DNA of 11,047 nt from Synechococcaceae cyanobacterium RL_1_2 (GCA_012033095.1 JAAUPO010000029.1:1-11047), one strand, 5' to 3'; positions 1 to 8,441 are shown, counted from the first letter of the stretch. Notes: generated by a model not told the origin, from the sequence alone. Program-made: numbers and translations.

Positions 1-190
1 TGCCGCAGATCTTGCAGCGATGATAGAACTCGGGCTGTTTGCCGCTGGCTCCGAATCGTGCGGCCTGGCTCTCCATGTGGCGACGGCCCAAGCGCATTTC
101 CTGCAAGATTTCCGTACCAAAGAACACGAAGAAGTTCGCCACCGCTGCCAGGACGGTCCACTTCATTGCCCACGGTTCAAACAGCAACAC
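1..190 (-). other. Foreign coding fragment joined to the cyanobacterial sequence (possible membrane protein, rhomboid-linked type)
   Basis: Read on the minus strand from about 190 to 2, one frame is open to the window edge. It gives a hydrophobic helix ([20 protein letters not shown]), a basic linker (RLGRRHMESQAARFG) and then YHRCKICG, which looks like the first half of a zinc ribbon. From memory, a last membrane helix followed by a CxxC ribbon occurs in some rhomboid-family proteins of Planctomycetes and Verrucomicrobia; this assignment is tentative. The frame differs from that of the adjoining ATPase. The stretch is GC-rich and has none of the HIP1 octamers common elsewhere; the first one is at 200-207, just beyond the join. 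A chimeric assembly join is more likely than a natural fusion. Confidence 0.5.
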
Positions 191-1281
191 ATAGCCGTAG
201 CGATCGCGATGAGTAACACCCCCGGCACAAACCACGCGGTAACGCGATCAACTAATTTTTGAATGGGAATTTTTGAATTTTGGGCAGTTTTCACCAAATC
301 AATAATTTGAGCTAACACCGTATCCTGGCCCACTTTAGTGACTTTAAATTCTAGGCTACCGGTTTGATTGATGGTGGCCCCAATTACCTGATCCCCTGGG
401 TTTTTAGTAATGGGTTGGGATTCTCCGGTAATCATGGATTCATCCACCGTGGATTTCCCTAAAAACACTAAGCCATCGGTGGGAATCCGCTCTCCAGGCC
501 TCACAATGACATGATCATCCATGACCACTTGACTGAGGGGGATTTCCTGTTGCACCCCAGCCCGAACTACCCTAGCGGTCTTACTTTGCAACCCCCATTA
601 ACCCTTTGATGGCCGCGGAGGTTTTACCCCGCGATCGTTCTTCGAGCAGTTTCCCCAATAAAATTAGGGTAATGACCACCACCGCCGGTTCGTAATAGTA
701 AGCGATCGCGAGATCCCGTTGGGTTAAAAACTGGGGATACACTGTAATTAATACCGAATATAGATAAGCGGTGCCAGTGCCTAGGGCCACTAACGTATTC
801 ATGTCCGAGGTACGATTGCCGAGAGCTTGCCATGCCCCCTGAAAAAAACGACGGCCACTCCACGCCATTACGGGGGTACTCAGCACCAATTGCAACCAAG
901 GATGATGTAACCAATGGGGGATTATGGGGACAGGAAGATTGGTCATGGCAGGGATCGAACCCACCACTAAAATTCCACTCGCGATCGCAGCAAAATTAAT
1001 TGATGCTTTAAGGCCTGGTCAATGCCTTCCTCACTGCTTAAAAAATTCCCTAACGGATCATTCTGCTCCACCGCGATCGCGTCATAGCCCAGAGCTTTGA
1101 TTTTTTGAGCAATCTCCGCCGAAGTGAGCCGTTGGGGGTCAAAGTTAATCACCCCTTCATTAAGGGCATAGCTCACCTGACAATCCTCAATACCTGCCAC
1201 CTTCCCTAGGACTTGTTCAATCTTTTGGGCACAACTCACACAGCCCATACCTTTGATGTGAAAATAAGTTGGATTTGCCAT
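191..1281 (-). CDS. Heavy-metal (probably copper) P1B-type ATPase, N-terminal part, two frame breaks, 3' truncated
   Basis: This is a membrane pump that exports or delivers heavy-metal ions using ATP, similar to cyanobacterial PacS/CtaA copper ATPases. Residues 1-70 form an HMA metal-binding domain with KGMGCVSC (Cys14, Cys17). Membrane helices follow ([55 protein letters not shown]), then the actuator domain with DESMITGES near residue 284, then the start of the next helix ([15 protein letters not shown]). The CPC metal site, DKTGT phosphorylation site and ATP-binding domain are absent because similarity stops at about 191, where foreign sequence begins. One base is missing near 1006 (AAG|GCA). 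One extra G lies in the G5 run at 592-596, so the frame reopens at TTG 591. The chosen start is the ATG at 1281, directly before the HMA fold. Metal specificity cannot be read without the CPC region. Confidence 0.85.
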
Positions 1282-1377
1282 GGCAATTCACAAGACGCTA
1301 TTGCTTGAAAGATAAGAAGTTTGAGTAAGTTTAATCACCCTGAAGACCCTCTAAAAACTGTAAACGTTTGAGCTGTG

Positions 1378-1478
1378 ATATCAATTTTATCAAATAGAAC
1401 AGACAATAAAGTTGTGAAAGCTTTGCTGTATCATCTTTTCAGAAATTCATCGGATGCCGATTCAAGCCAATTTGGGAT
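1378..1478 (+). repeat. 101-bp MITE-like element, copy A
   Basis: This stretch aligns without gaps to the reverse complement of 3591-3691. By hand count 84 of 101 positions are identical. Its ends are imperfect inverted repeats (ATATCAATTT at the start, AATTTGGGAT at the end), the degenerate form of ATACCAATTT/AATTTGGTAT in copy B. No coding capacity is seen. It is probably a non-autonomous element or another dispersed cyanobacterial intergenic repeat. Confidence 0.75.
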
Positions 1479-1569
1479 CAGGTTGGATGAGCTGTTAGCC
1501 CATTTCAATCATATCGGCCACAGAGAAATATCCCTATAAAACTAGCCTAAGACTGGGGTTCAAGGGAGG

Positions 1570-1590
1570 CTTTTCAAACACCCTCTTAGG
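1570..1590 (+). repeat. Solitary repeat tip of the TAAGAGGATGTTTGAAAAG type
   Basis: CTTTTCAAACACCCTCTTA matches the right tip of the element at 7404-7542 and the tip at 8727-8745, with one or two differences. No matching left end is obvious nearby, so this is a solo or truncated end. It lies about 105 bp beyond the ABC transporter stop. Confidence 0.55.
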
Positions 1591-1695
1591 AATGTAACTT
1601 AGAAATGTGTGGAATCTCCTTCGAGGGAGCCGATCTCCATTTAAGTTTTAGATTTTATTAAATCCTCCTTCCTCAGTTGTAACTTGGTTTGGGGG

Positions 1696-3447
1696 CTAGG
1701 CTTGGAGAGCTTGTTCTAGTTGATAACGATCCCAGAGGGATTGATATAAACCAGTTTGGGCAATTAATTGCTCATGGCTACCGCTCTGGATAATTTGACC
1801 TTGATCCATCACTAAAATGCGATCGGCGAGGGCGGCGGCGGCCAGTTGATGGGAAATAAAGATAACCGTTTTTTCTGAGCTCCACCATTGAGTTGTTGCA
1901 AAATGTCCGTGGCGGTTTGATTATCGACGCTGGACAGGGCATCATCTAAAATCAACACCGAAGAATTGACCGTTAATGCCCGGGCCAGGGCCGATCGCTG
2001 TCGTTGGCCACCGGAGAGGGTAATGCCCCTTTCCCCCACGAGGGTTTCGTATTGCTTGGGAAAATTAAGAATTTCGGGGTGAATTTGGGCCGATTTCGCC
2101 GAAGCCTCGATCGCGGGTTGTTCTAAAAAGGGATCACCGTAGGCAATATTATTTTTAATGGTGGTGCTAAATAAAAAGCTATCCTGGGGTACGTAGGCGA
2201 TCGCTTTACGCAGTTCATTTAATTTTAGGGCGGTAATATCTTGGCCATCTAAAAACAATTGGGCCGGGCCAATGTCAATTAACCGAGGAATGGCATTAGC
2301 CAGGGTTGATTTTCCTGAACCAATGGAACCCACGATCGCAACAGTTTCACCGGGGTTAATGGTAAAGGTTAAATTGTGCAGGGCGGGAAACTTACTGCCT
2401 GGGTAAGTGAAGGTTAAATTACGGGCTTCAATGGCTCCTGTCACTGGTTCAGGTAGGGAAGTAGCATCTAATTCATCTTGAATGGTTGGCTCCACTTTAG
2501 TGATGGACTCCACGCGATCGATACTGATGATGCCCCGTTGGTAGGCGGTGATGGTAAAACCCAGTAATGCGGTGGGAAATACTAATCTTTCCACAAACAA
2601 CAGCAACGCAATAAAGTCCCCCACGGTAATAATGCCCTTCGCGATCGCGCCGACACTAAAGGCCAACAAAATTAAAGAACTCGCTTTAGCAATACTTTCC
2701 ACTAGGGGAAACAAAAAATTACGGGTGAGGGCAAGTTTGAGGTTAGCGTTGAGCAAACTATCATTTTTTTCTGCAAAGGCCCGCTTTTCATTTTCCTCTT
2801 GGGCATAGATTTTGATCAAAGACATTCCACTCATATCTTCTTGGATCAACTCGCTCATTTCCGAAAGTTTTTCCTGCACGTCCCGCTGACAAGTTTGGAG
2901 TTTGCCGCTAAATAACTGCACCACCATCAACATAATGGGATAAACACTGATCGCGAGTAAACTGAGTTTCTCATTTACCAACAACATTGCCGGCAGGGTA
3001 AACCCATAGGCTAGGACAGTATTTGCTAAACTTAACACCGCAAATCCCACCAAACGCCGAATATTATCTACATCGTTGGTGGCTTTACTGATTAAATCCC
3101 CAGAGCGATTAGTGGAAAAATAGGCCGGCTCTAAGGTTAATAACCGTTCAAAAATTTCCTGTTTAAGATCAAATTCAATTTCACGACCCACCCCAAAAAT
3201 TACCAGGCGGGAATACATTCTAATGCCCCACATGATGGAAGCTAGTACTACCAACGCGATCGCCGTTACAAAGAGGGTATTAACGGAAAAATCATCATTG
3301 AGGGTATCAATAATGTCCCTAATTTTGAGGGGAATATAAATACCCAGAATGTTCACCACAAATAGGGCCCCAATGCCCTGGGCAATCTTTTTTACGGTAG
3401 GGGTATAAGTAACCGAGAAGTTTTTTGAATCGTGATTGTTCTGCCAT
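1696..3447 (-). CDS. ABC exporter half-transporter (fused membrane and ATPase domains), two frame breaks
   Basis: An inner-membrane ATP-driven exporter subunit of the MsbA/MdlB/heterodimeric multidrug type; the substrate is not readable. After correction it has 583 residues, a normal length. Residues ~20-310 are the membrane domain (ISKATNDVDNIRRL, EEDMSGMSLIKIYAQEE-like coupling region). The nucleotide-binding domain follows: Walker A GSIGSGKS near 372, Q-loop YVPQDSFLF, signature LSGGQRQR near 476, Walker B LILDDALSSVD near 497, and the switch His in IFISHQLA. The residue after the Walker B Asp is Asp, not the catalytic Glu, as in the degenerate-site subunit of heterodimeric exporters. The chosen start is ATG 3447 (MAEQSRFKKLLGYLYPYRKK). 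One extra A in the A6 run near 3385-3390 shifts the frame, and an A6 run near 1870-1875 needs one more A to read on to TAG at 1696. The gene appears monocistronic. Confidence 0.88.
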
Positions 3448-3476
3448 AGGTCAAATTTAACAATTTTTAGCTATGG

Positions 3477-3497
3477 TTTGTAAACTTTTCTTACAAA
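3477..3497. promoter_or_regulatory. Inverted repeat upstream of the ABC transporter gene, possible operator
   Basis: TTTGTAA-N7-TTACAAA is a perfect 7-bp dyad about 30-50 bp before the ATG at 3447, where a transcription-factor operator could overlap the promoter. It is AT-rich with no T-tract context, so it does not look like a terminator. No clear -10/-35 pair could be fixed beside it, and the regulator is unknown. Confidence 0.35.
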
Positions 3498-3545
3498 AAA
3501 CTTTATTAGACCTAGGCCCAAGGCCCTCAATTTTGCAGGAAAAAG

Positions 3546-3580
3546 GGACTTAATTACAATTTGAATTTTTGTGTAAGTCC
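3546..3580. repeat. Short relic of the GGACTTACGCA repeat family
   Basis: GGACTTA (3546-3552) and TAAGTCC (3574-3580) are 7-bp perfect inverted arms 21 bp apart. The right end, TGTGTAAGTCCT (3570-3581), matches 11 of 12 bases of the tip TGCGTAAGTCCT of the 122-bp element at 10598-10719. This is probably a shortened or internally deleted copy. Confidence 0.5.
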
Positions 3581-3590
3581 TGATGTTGTT

Positions 3591-3691
3591 ATACCAAATT
3601 GGCTTGAATAGGCAGCCTATGAATTTGTAAAAAGACGATATAGCAAGGATTTTACTATTGTATCGTCTGTTCTATTTTATAAAATTGGTAT
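3591..3691 (-). repeat. 101-bp MITE-like element, copy B
   Basis: This is the opposite-orientation partner of 1378-1478, of equal length, with 17 mismatches and no gaps. Its ends are ATACCAAATT and AAATTGGTAT, imperfect inverted repeats. Inside, AGACGATA and TATCGTCT (as read on the minus strand) form an 8-bp inverted pair, so the transcript could fold. The two copies bracket the ABC transporter gene. Confidence 0.75.
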
Positions 3692-3694
3692 TAC

Positions 3695-3757
3695 TTCATA
3701 GATCTAATTTATTTCATATTTCATAGATCTAATTTATTTCATATTTCATAGATCTAA
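3695..3757. repeat. 25-bp direct tandem repeats overlapping the 3' end of the replication gene
   Basis: Two exact 25-bp units (3695-3719 and 3720-3744; TTCATAGATCTAATTTATTT then CATAT) are followed by 13 bases of a third (3745-3757). The third contains the end of the replication gene: its TGA stop is at 3748-3746. Each unit has the 8-bp palindrome TAGATCTA. The repeats may be iteron-like, or simple duplications of the gene terminus. They lack spacers, so they are not CRISPR. Confidence 0.85.
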
Positions 3758-6731
3758 AGCTAACTGTACATAATCACCGTTATTGTTGGGGCCATTATTT
3801 TTGCCGTTGGGGGGATGATCGACCAAAGGACTCCAATGGCGAAATTGGTTAAACGATCGCCGATCGCGGTTCATCCAAATATGAAAGATCACTTCCCGAC
3901 CGTCCTGGGGGGGATTGATCGCGAATACTTTGACCCGTTTTTTGTCGATGGTTTGGGTGCGCAAAGGTTTGAGATGATAGCCTAACTTGGCGAGGATGCG
4001 ACGGACAATGGTGGGGGCACTATGGTTTTTAGCAATGCTAACCCCCAAGACTGTTTTTAAATAACTACGGTTGGCGATCGCGATCGCTTTCAAGTCATCT
4101 AGCTCCTTTTCGTTGCTATGGAGTTCGGGGGGAATGCGTTCTAGGAGTAATTTAACCCCCAATTTTTCTAAGGTACCAATTTTGATGCCTAGTTGGGATT
4201 GGTTAAAATCAGGCTGAAAAATGCTCCCTTCCCCTTGCTGAATTAGTTTATTCGCAGAAATATGGTCGCGATCGCTCAAAAATTGACGACCCCAAGTTAA
4301 AAAATAATGGAGCTGTAATTGTTGATACCAGCCCTGATCATCCTTAGTGACCAGTTGGGGGGTGACGGGGATATTATAACGAGCTTTTAACTCGTACTTT
4401 CTTAGACAACGACGCTGCTCATTCGTTTTAATTAACCGCTTTTGTAACAGTTCATATTCCTTGTCTTTAATATCCTTTGCCCCGGCGATCGCATCACATT
4501 CGGCTTGATAATTTTGCTCCTGGACTTCTTCAATGACCGCAATCAAATCCCCATCAATTTTTGTCACCGGAGCAGCTATGGACTGTAAAATTTCATGGCC
4601 ATCCTCTTCTAGGGAAGCTAACACCGCACTACGGTAACATTTCATTCCGGCATTGAGGCGCACAGACATTTTGGCCCAACAGAGTAAGGACTCCGCCTGA
4701 AATTCCGTATCCACATCATCCAACCCGATAAAATCCGATTGTTGCAACAGACGGATATTGGCCTGGGTTAAACGTTTACCAGAGCTAAGCAATTGGGGGA
4801 TCGAGGTGGAGCCATTACCCACCCGATTAAAACCAGAGGTGGCAATCCACACATGGCGGGGGATATTGGCCCTAATTCTTGCTAAGGATTGACAGACCGC
4901 CAGGCTGCAGATTGCACTCTGGCGATCGCCAGACAGAGGTGAAATGGTGATCCAGCTCAATACTTACTCCGGTTTCAATGGCGGGACTTGCCAGCACTAG
5001 ATCGTATTGTTGTAACACCCGATCTAATTTCGGAATGCAATTGTAGGCCCCATGCTTCGGATCAGCGATGGATTCAGAATCAATCCTGAGAATATTGAGG
5101 TGGGGAAATTGCCGTTGAAAATAGGATTCTAAGTTTGAGGGTTCCCCATTTACTGGTAATTTTTTGGGCCGATAGACACACAAAGGGTTTACCCCCTTGG
5201 CGAATATGGGTTTCCAAGGCATTGACTAAATTTTCTGGGTTGCGATCGTCGTAGTTATACACATCCCAACCCTGTTCTGGCTGCCATTGATTTTTAATCA
5301 CATAGGGCTGCAATTTCACCCCGGCCAAGGCCATTAAATAATCTAAGGACGTATCCGTTAAATCTGCATCGGCCACATATACTTGGCCACCTTTTCCCAA
5401 AACATTCTGCATCAAGATTTTGAGGGATTTTAAAATGGATACCCGACGATCCTTGCAGGTCGGGGAATTTAATCCATGCCATAGTACCTGTTCCACTTCG
5501 TCAATAATAACGACTCCATCCTGCCAAGAGTGAGCATCAAATTGGGCTTGGGATTGGGGGTGCAGGGAGTCAATACAAAGGCCAAATCCCTGGCGATATA
5601 CTTGGTTATAGTCGCTTACATCCTTAATGTAGGGCAATTTAAAACGATCGCAGAGGGATTGCACCAACTGCACCCGATGGCCAATGACCAAGACCCATTT
5701 ACCTTGGCGATGGGCTTGCCGCACCACTTTTTCTAAAAGCTTAGTTTTTCCAGTGCCCTTGGGGGATTTAATTGCTACTAATTTTCCCCCTGGGGTAGTT
5801 TAATTTTGCTGAGGTAGCGATCGCTAATTTCCCGCCGGGGGCTATAGGTTAATCTTTCTAGTAGGCGCGCTTTCCAGAGATCAAAGGGGAGAGCTTGTTT
5901 ATAGAGTTGATCAAACTCCTCCTTACCATGGTTAGCAATCAGATCATCTATCCCTTTGCCTTTGCGATCGTCCCAGGTAATAATTTTGACCGTACAATTC
6001 CGTTGCTCCAGTAAATAGGCCGTACGACGGATGGCCCCATTTACCGCTTCAACGGTTTTGGGTTTATGATCCTGGTCAAACACTATATATAGGGGGCGGT
6101 TTTGGTGGGCCAAGGGCAAAAGTTGGGCAATCAGATCGGCCCGACCTTGGAGGTTGCCATCTTGATCTTGATCGCGACGATAACCACCATGGACTCCTGG
6201 CAGGCCAATGGCCACATAGCCCGCACTTAATAACGCCCCTGCTTTCTTCGCTCCTTCTGTCAGACAAAGGGGAATGGAGGGATGCTTTAAATACCATTGC
6301 CAAAAACCGAGATCCGCCCGATATTCATTGATGTCATCGGGGGTTAATTCAATGCCATGGTGTTTCGCGATCGTTTCCCAGATCGCGAGGGGCACTTTGA
6401 GGGCAAACACCCCCGTCTTAGCACAGGGAGGATGTTCATACTTGATGGTTTTATCGCGATCGCGATCGACCCTCGGTGCGTTGGGTTTAAAGCACCCCCA
6501 TAATTCTTCCTCACCGCTGAGAATATCTACCCCAGAACACCACCATCCCCCTTTTTCCGTATGGGCATAACGGTTTAAAATTTGATAAGTAACCCGACCG
6601 TCGTTCCGTCGAGGCAAGCGATCGCCGTAGAGCAAATAGTCTAATGGCTCCGTCCCCTCCAGGGCAACAACGTTCATGGCAGTTAATTCATGGGAAACAG
6701 CACTGTCTCCCCACTCATCGAAATAGTTCAT
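3746..6731 (-). CDS. Plasmid replication protein, CyRepA1 type (DUF3854 TOPRIM-like domain plus helicase domain), frame-broken
   Basis: This is an initiator protein of cyanobacterial plasmids, about 995 residues after correction, the size expected for CyRepA1-type proteins. Residues 1-310 are the DUF3854 region: RRNDGRVTYQILNRY, GGWWCSGVDILSGEE, GCFKPNAPR, then a TOPRIM-like acidic set, with Glu in LTEGAKKAG near 160 and DxD in VFDQDHKP near 220. The helicase part follows: P-loop SPKGTGKT near 325, GHRVQLVQSL, motif II VVIIDEVEQ near 408, VADADLTD, motif V SPAIETGVSI near 584 and motif VI VCQSLARIR near 612. The C-terminus is basic and ends DYVQLALDL. The chosen start is ATG 6731 (MNYFDEWGD); there is no Shine-Dalgarno. 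Frame breaks: one base missing after GEN near 5783 (GAAAATTA); one extra A near 5146; two bases missing at about 4900-4935, between motifs V and VI. With these corrected the length is exactly 996 codons. A real pseudogene cannot be excluded. Confidence 0.88.
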
Positions 6732-6738
6732 GGCACAC

Positions 6739-6797
6739 TACACTATATCTAGGGTCATTATATGACGGATTTAGCAATATGCACTAGATATAGTGTA
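6739..6797. promoter_or_regulatory. 14-bp perfect inverted repeat enclosing the replication gene promoter
   Basis: TACACTATATCTAG (6739-6752) and CTAGATATAGTGTA (6784-6797) are perfect inverted copies separated by 31 bp. One arm covers the expected start of transcription and leader; the other covers the -35 region and beyond. The -10 box lies between them within a second dyad. This fits paired operators for copy control or self-repression, or an origin element. It starts 8 bases before the gene's ATG. Confidence 0.7.
6757..6762 (-). promoter_or_regulatory. Probable -10 box of the replication gene promoter
   Basis: On the minus strand the sequence is TATAAT, the exact sigma-70 consensus, 26 bases before the ATG at 6731. 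Initiation near 6750 would leave a leader of only about 20 bases. The -35 region, around AGTGCA at 6780-6785, is poor, as expected of a regulated promoter. The box sits inside the small palindrome GTCAT-TAT-ATGAC (6754-6766). Confidence 0.5.
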
Positions 6798-7403
6798 TTC
6801 GTCAATATTTCGTAAAACTTTTGTTGCCCTCATCTACGGCAATGGTCAATGGTAGTCCCACGGTAGGGATAGTCGTTTTACCTTGGACTCGTTGGGTTTA
6901 AAAGAATCAAAAATTTCTAGGGGCTGCAGTTTAAGCGATCGCGTTGAGCCCCAAAGAAAATTGCGATGGAGATTTTGCCCCAGGTGTTATCAAACAAATT
7001 GCTTGGGCGATGGGTTCTATTCTACCCCTTAAAAATAAAGGCGGTTATTAAAAAAATACGAGGGTTTAAAATTGATAATGCTATGGTGTTTTTCGGTGAT
7101 TGAGAAATCCTATAGTCTTTCTGAATAATTATGGGAAATAAGTAGAGCTGAAATCATTCTATAGCCATCCCAAATAGCTTGTGGCAATTGAGTACATTGA
7201 AAGCCAAGTCTAGGAAGGATCTTCATGTTATGGCCTAGTTAGAACTGCTATATGGCAAGAAGAAAAAATCCCACACTAAATCCAATTGACTATAAAATTT
7301 CAATAAGTTCAAAAATTCGTCCTAAAAACTCAACCGTTGATTATTGCAACAAACAATAGATTAAATCTCATTGTTATTGTCGCGCTTTGACTCCGCTCAG
7401 CCC
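6798..7403. other. Intergenic stretch upstream of the replication gene, no convincing gene
   Basis: This is AT-rich, with stops in all frames. The longest candidate is a 38-codon frame on the plus strand (6935-7051) with no good start. One HIP1 site lies at 6935-6942. Because it lies upstream of a plasmid initiator gene it could hold origin functions or a counter-transcribed RNA, but no iteron array or clear promoter pair is visible. Confidence 0.5.
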
Positions 7404-7542
7404 TAAGAACGTATTTGAAAAGTATCAACTGTTGTGGAGTCGCCCCCTAAATCCCCCAATTTGGGTGACTTCATTGGTTAAAATCTAGGTGATTTCCACC
7501 AAAATCGGGGGCATGGGGGGCAGCTTTTCAAACATCCTCTAA
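7404..7542 (+). repeat. C/G-rich MITE-like element, copy 1
   Basis: The outer ends are imperfect inverted repeats: TAAGAACGTATTTGAAAAG (7404-7422) against CTTTTCAAACATCCTCTAA (7524-7542), 14 of 19 paired. Just inside are GCCCCCTAAATCCCCCAA (7442-7459) and TCGGGGGCATGGGGGGC (7505-7521), able to pair imperfectly. There is no coding capacity. It lies 36 bp beyond the stop of the DUF2232 gene, so transcripts of that gene would run into it. Confidence 0.65.
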
Positions 7543-7578
7543 GCATTTAATCCGTAACCTTAATCTCAACATTTGATA

Positions 7579-8305
7579 TTAATAATCTAAAAGGGATTCC
7601 ACCCACTTAGGAGGGCGGGGGATGGGATTACCTAAGCGATCGAGTACCAGTAGAGCGACCAAATGTACTACAAATAAATATAATAAGTTGTTGATGATAA
7701 CAGCCAAAACCGACACGCTTTGGATGAGCCACAGCTCTGGTTGAACTAATAATCCTAAACGATCAAAAATGCCTTGGAGCAATTCCGTAATTTGGGTGGT
7801 TACATATAGCCACAGGTCTTCCCCTACTAGCAGGGAAAAGAACCAAAATCGGAAAAAGAAGCCGATCGTGCCGATAATAGTGCCGATGGACATTGACCAT
7901 AGCCAACTTTTTTGCGATCGCCATAGTCCCCCCAACTGCACCCCCATCCAACCGTAGGGAATCAGGAAAATGAAACTTCTGGGCCCCATCAAAATCGTTA
8001 ACAATAAGCCCGACACGATCGCGGACATCACACTGGCCCGTCTTCCCCAACGGAGGTAAACGATCGCCATGGGAATGGGAAAAACATGCGTAGTAGAGGG
8101 CCAAGGGGAAATAGTAATTAATTAACCAAATTAAACTGGCCGCACTAGCTAAAAAGGCAGTTTCTACCAAGGCCAGGGTTTCAGGGGGCGCAATATTAAC
8201 TTGGCCCCCATGGAAGGGCCCATTAGCTGGGGAGTTATCGGCCCCATCCTCTTCTCCTTCATCAACCCAATTATTTTCAGCAAGATCATCGGGGGTCATA
8301 GCCAT
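7579..8305 (-). CDS. DUF2232-type multi-pass membrane protein, one frame break
   Basis: An integral membrane protein of 241 residues once corrected; its cellular role is not known to me. An acidic, soluble N-terminus of about 45 residues (MAMTPDDLAENNWVDEGEED) is followed by several membrane helices: ETAFLASAASLIWLINYYFP, FPIPMAIVYLRWGRRASVMS, IVSGLLLTILMGPRSFIFLI, LWSMSIGTIIGTIGFFFRFW, and VLAVIINNLLYLFVVHLVAL. It ends in a short cytoplasmic tail, PPKWVESLLDY. The core PIPxAxVYLRWG...MGP is what I associate with DUF2232. The chosen start is ATG 8305; GCCATGGC context, no clear Shine-Dalgarno. A T5 run near 8081-8085 (minus-strand GTTTTTCCC) shifts the frame; removing one T joins YYACF to PIPMAIVY and gives exactly 242 codons. 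Confidence 0.75.
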
Positions 8306-8363
8306 GGCATGGAAATTAATTGGTAATAATTGAATAGGGCCATCGTCATAGATATTAGACCAT

Positions 8364-8393
8364 TTTATTAATGACTTATTTATTAATGACTTA
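8364..8393. promoter_or_regulatory. 15-bp tandem direct repeat upstream of the DUF2232 gene
   Basis: TTTATTAATGACTTA occurs twice back to back (8364-8378, 8379-8393), 59-88 bp upstream of the start codon at 8305. On the minus strand it is TAAGTCATTAATAAA twice, followed by TAATAT (near 8353-8358), a possible -10 box. It may be paired activator or repressor sites, or simple duplication. Confidence 0.4.
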
Positions 8394-8419
8394 AAAAGCT
8401 TGTTCCGTAAGCCTTTTAA
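8391..8419 (-). terminator. Hairpin, possibly terminator-like, upstream of the DUF2232 gene
   Basis: TTAAAAAGCTT (8391-8401), a 7-base loop and AAGCCTTTTAA (8409-8419) form an 11-bp stem with one imperfect pair, which is G-U in the minus-strand RNA. The A/T-rich outer stem resembles a bidirectional terminator, but the stem has few G-C pairs. It overlaps the tandem repeat by three bases. Confidence 0.3.
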
Positions 8420-8441
8420 GCCCGAATGTTAAAATCAGGGA

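Larger units (their letters stand above)
1282..1695. other. Intergenic gap with repeats
   Basis: No convincing gene is seen on either strand. The gap holds a 101-bp MITE-like element (1378-1478) and a solitary 21-bp repeat tip (1570-1590). It contains the 5' flank of the ATPase gene and the 3' flank of the ABC gene. I see no strong Rho-independent terminator after the ABC stop at 1696. Confidence 0.6.

Noticed and set aside
20..262. 80-codon plus-strand frame at the start of the window
   Set aside because: It is antisense to the foreign fragment and the ATPase end, spans the join, and has no protein-like motifs.
3695..3757. CRISPR array
   Set aside because: The 25-bp units are directly adjacent with no spacers and no cas genes nearby.
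5080..5790. Programmed ribosomal frameshifting in the rep gene
   Set aside because: Four separate breaks occur in different directions without a common slippery site, and unrelated genes in the window show the same kind of breaks.
6274..6570. 98-codon plus-strand frame inside rep
   Set aside because: It is a shadow of the conserved DUF3854 coding region on the other strand.
6935..7051. 38-codon plus-strand frame in the gap upstream of rep
   Set aside because: It opens right after a stop, has only a TTG inside as a possible start, no ribosome binding site and no recognisable family.
7110..7227. Small minus-strand gene starting MKILPRLGF
   Set aside because: The frame stops after about 18 codons; a longer product appears only if one base is removed, and there is no family match to justify that.
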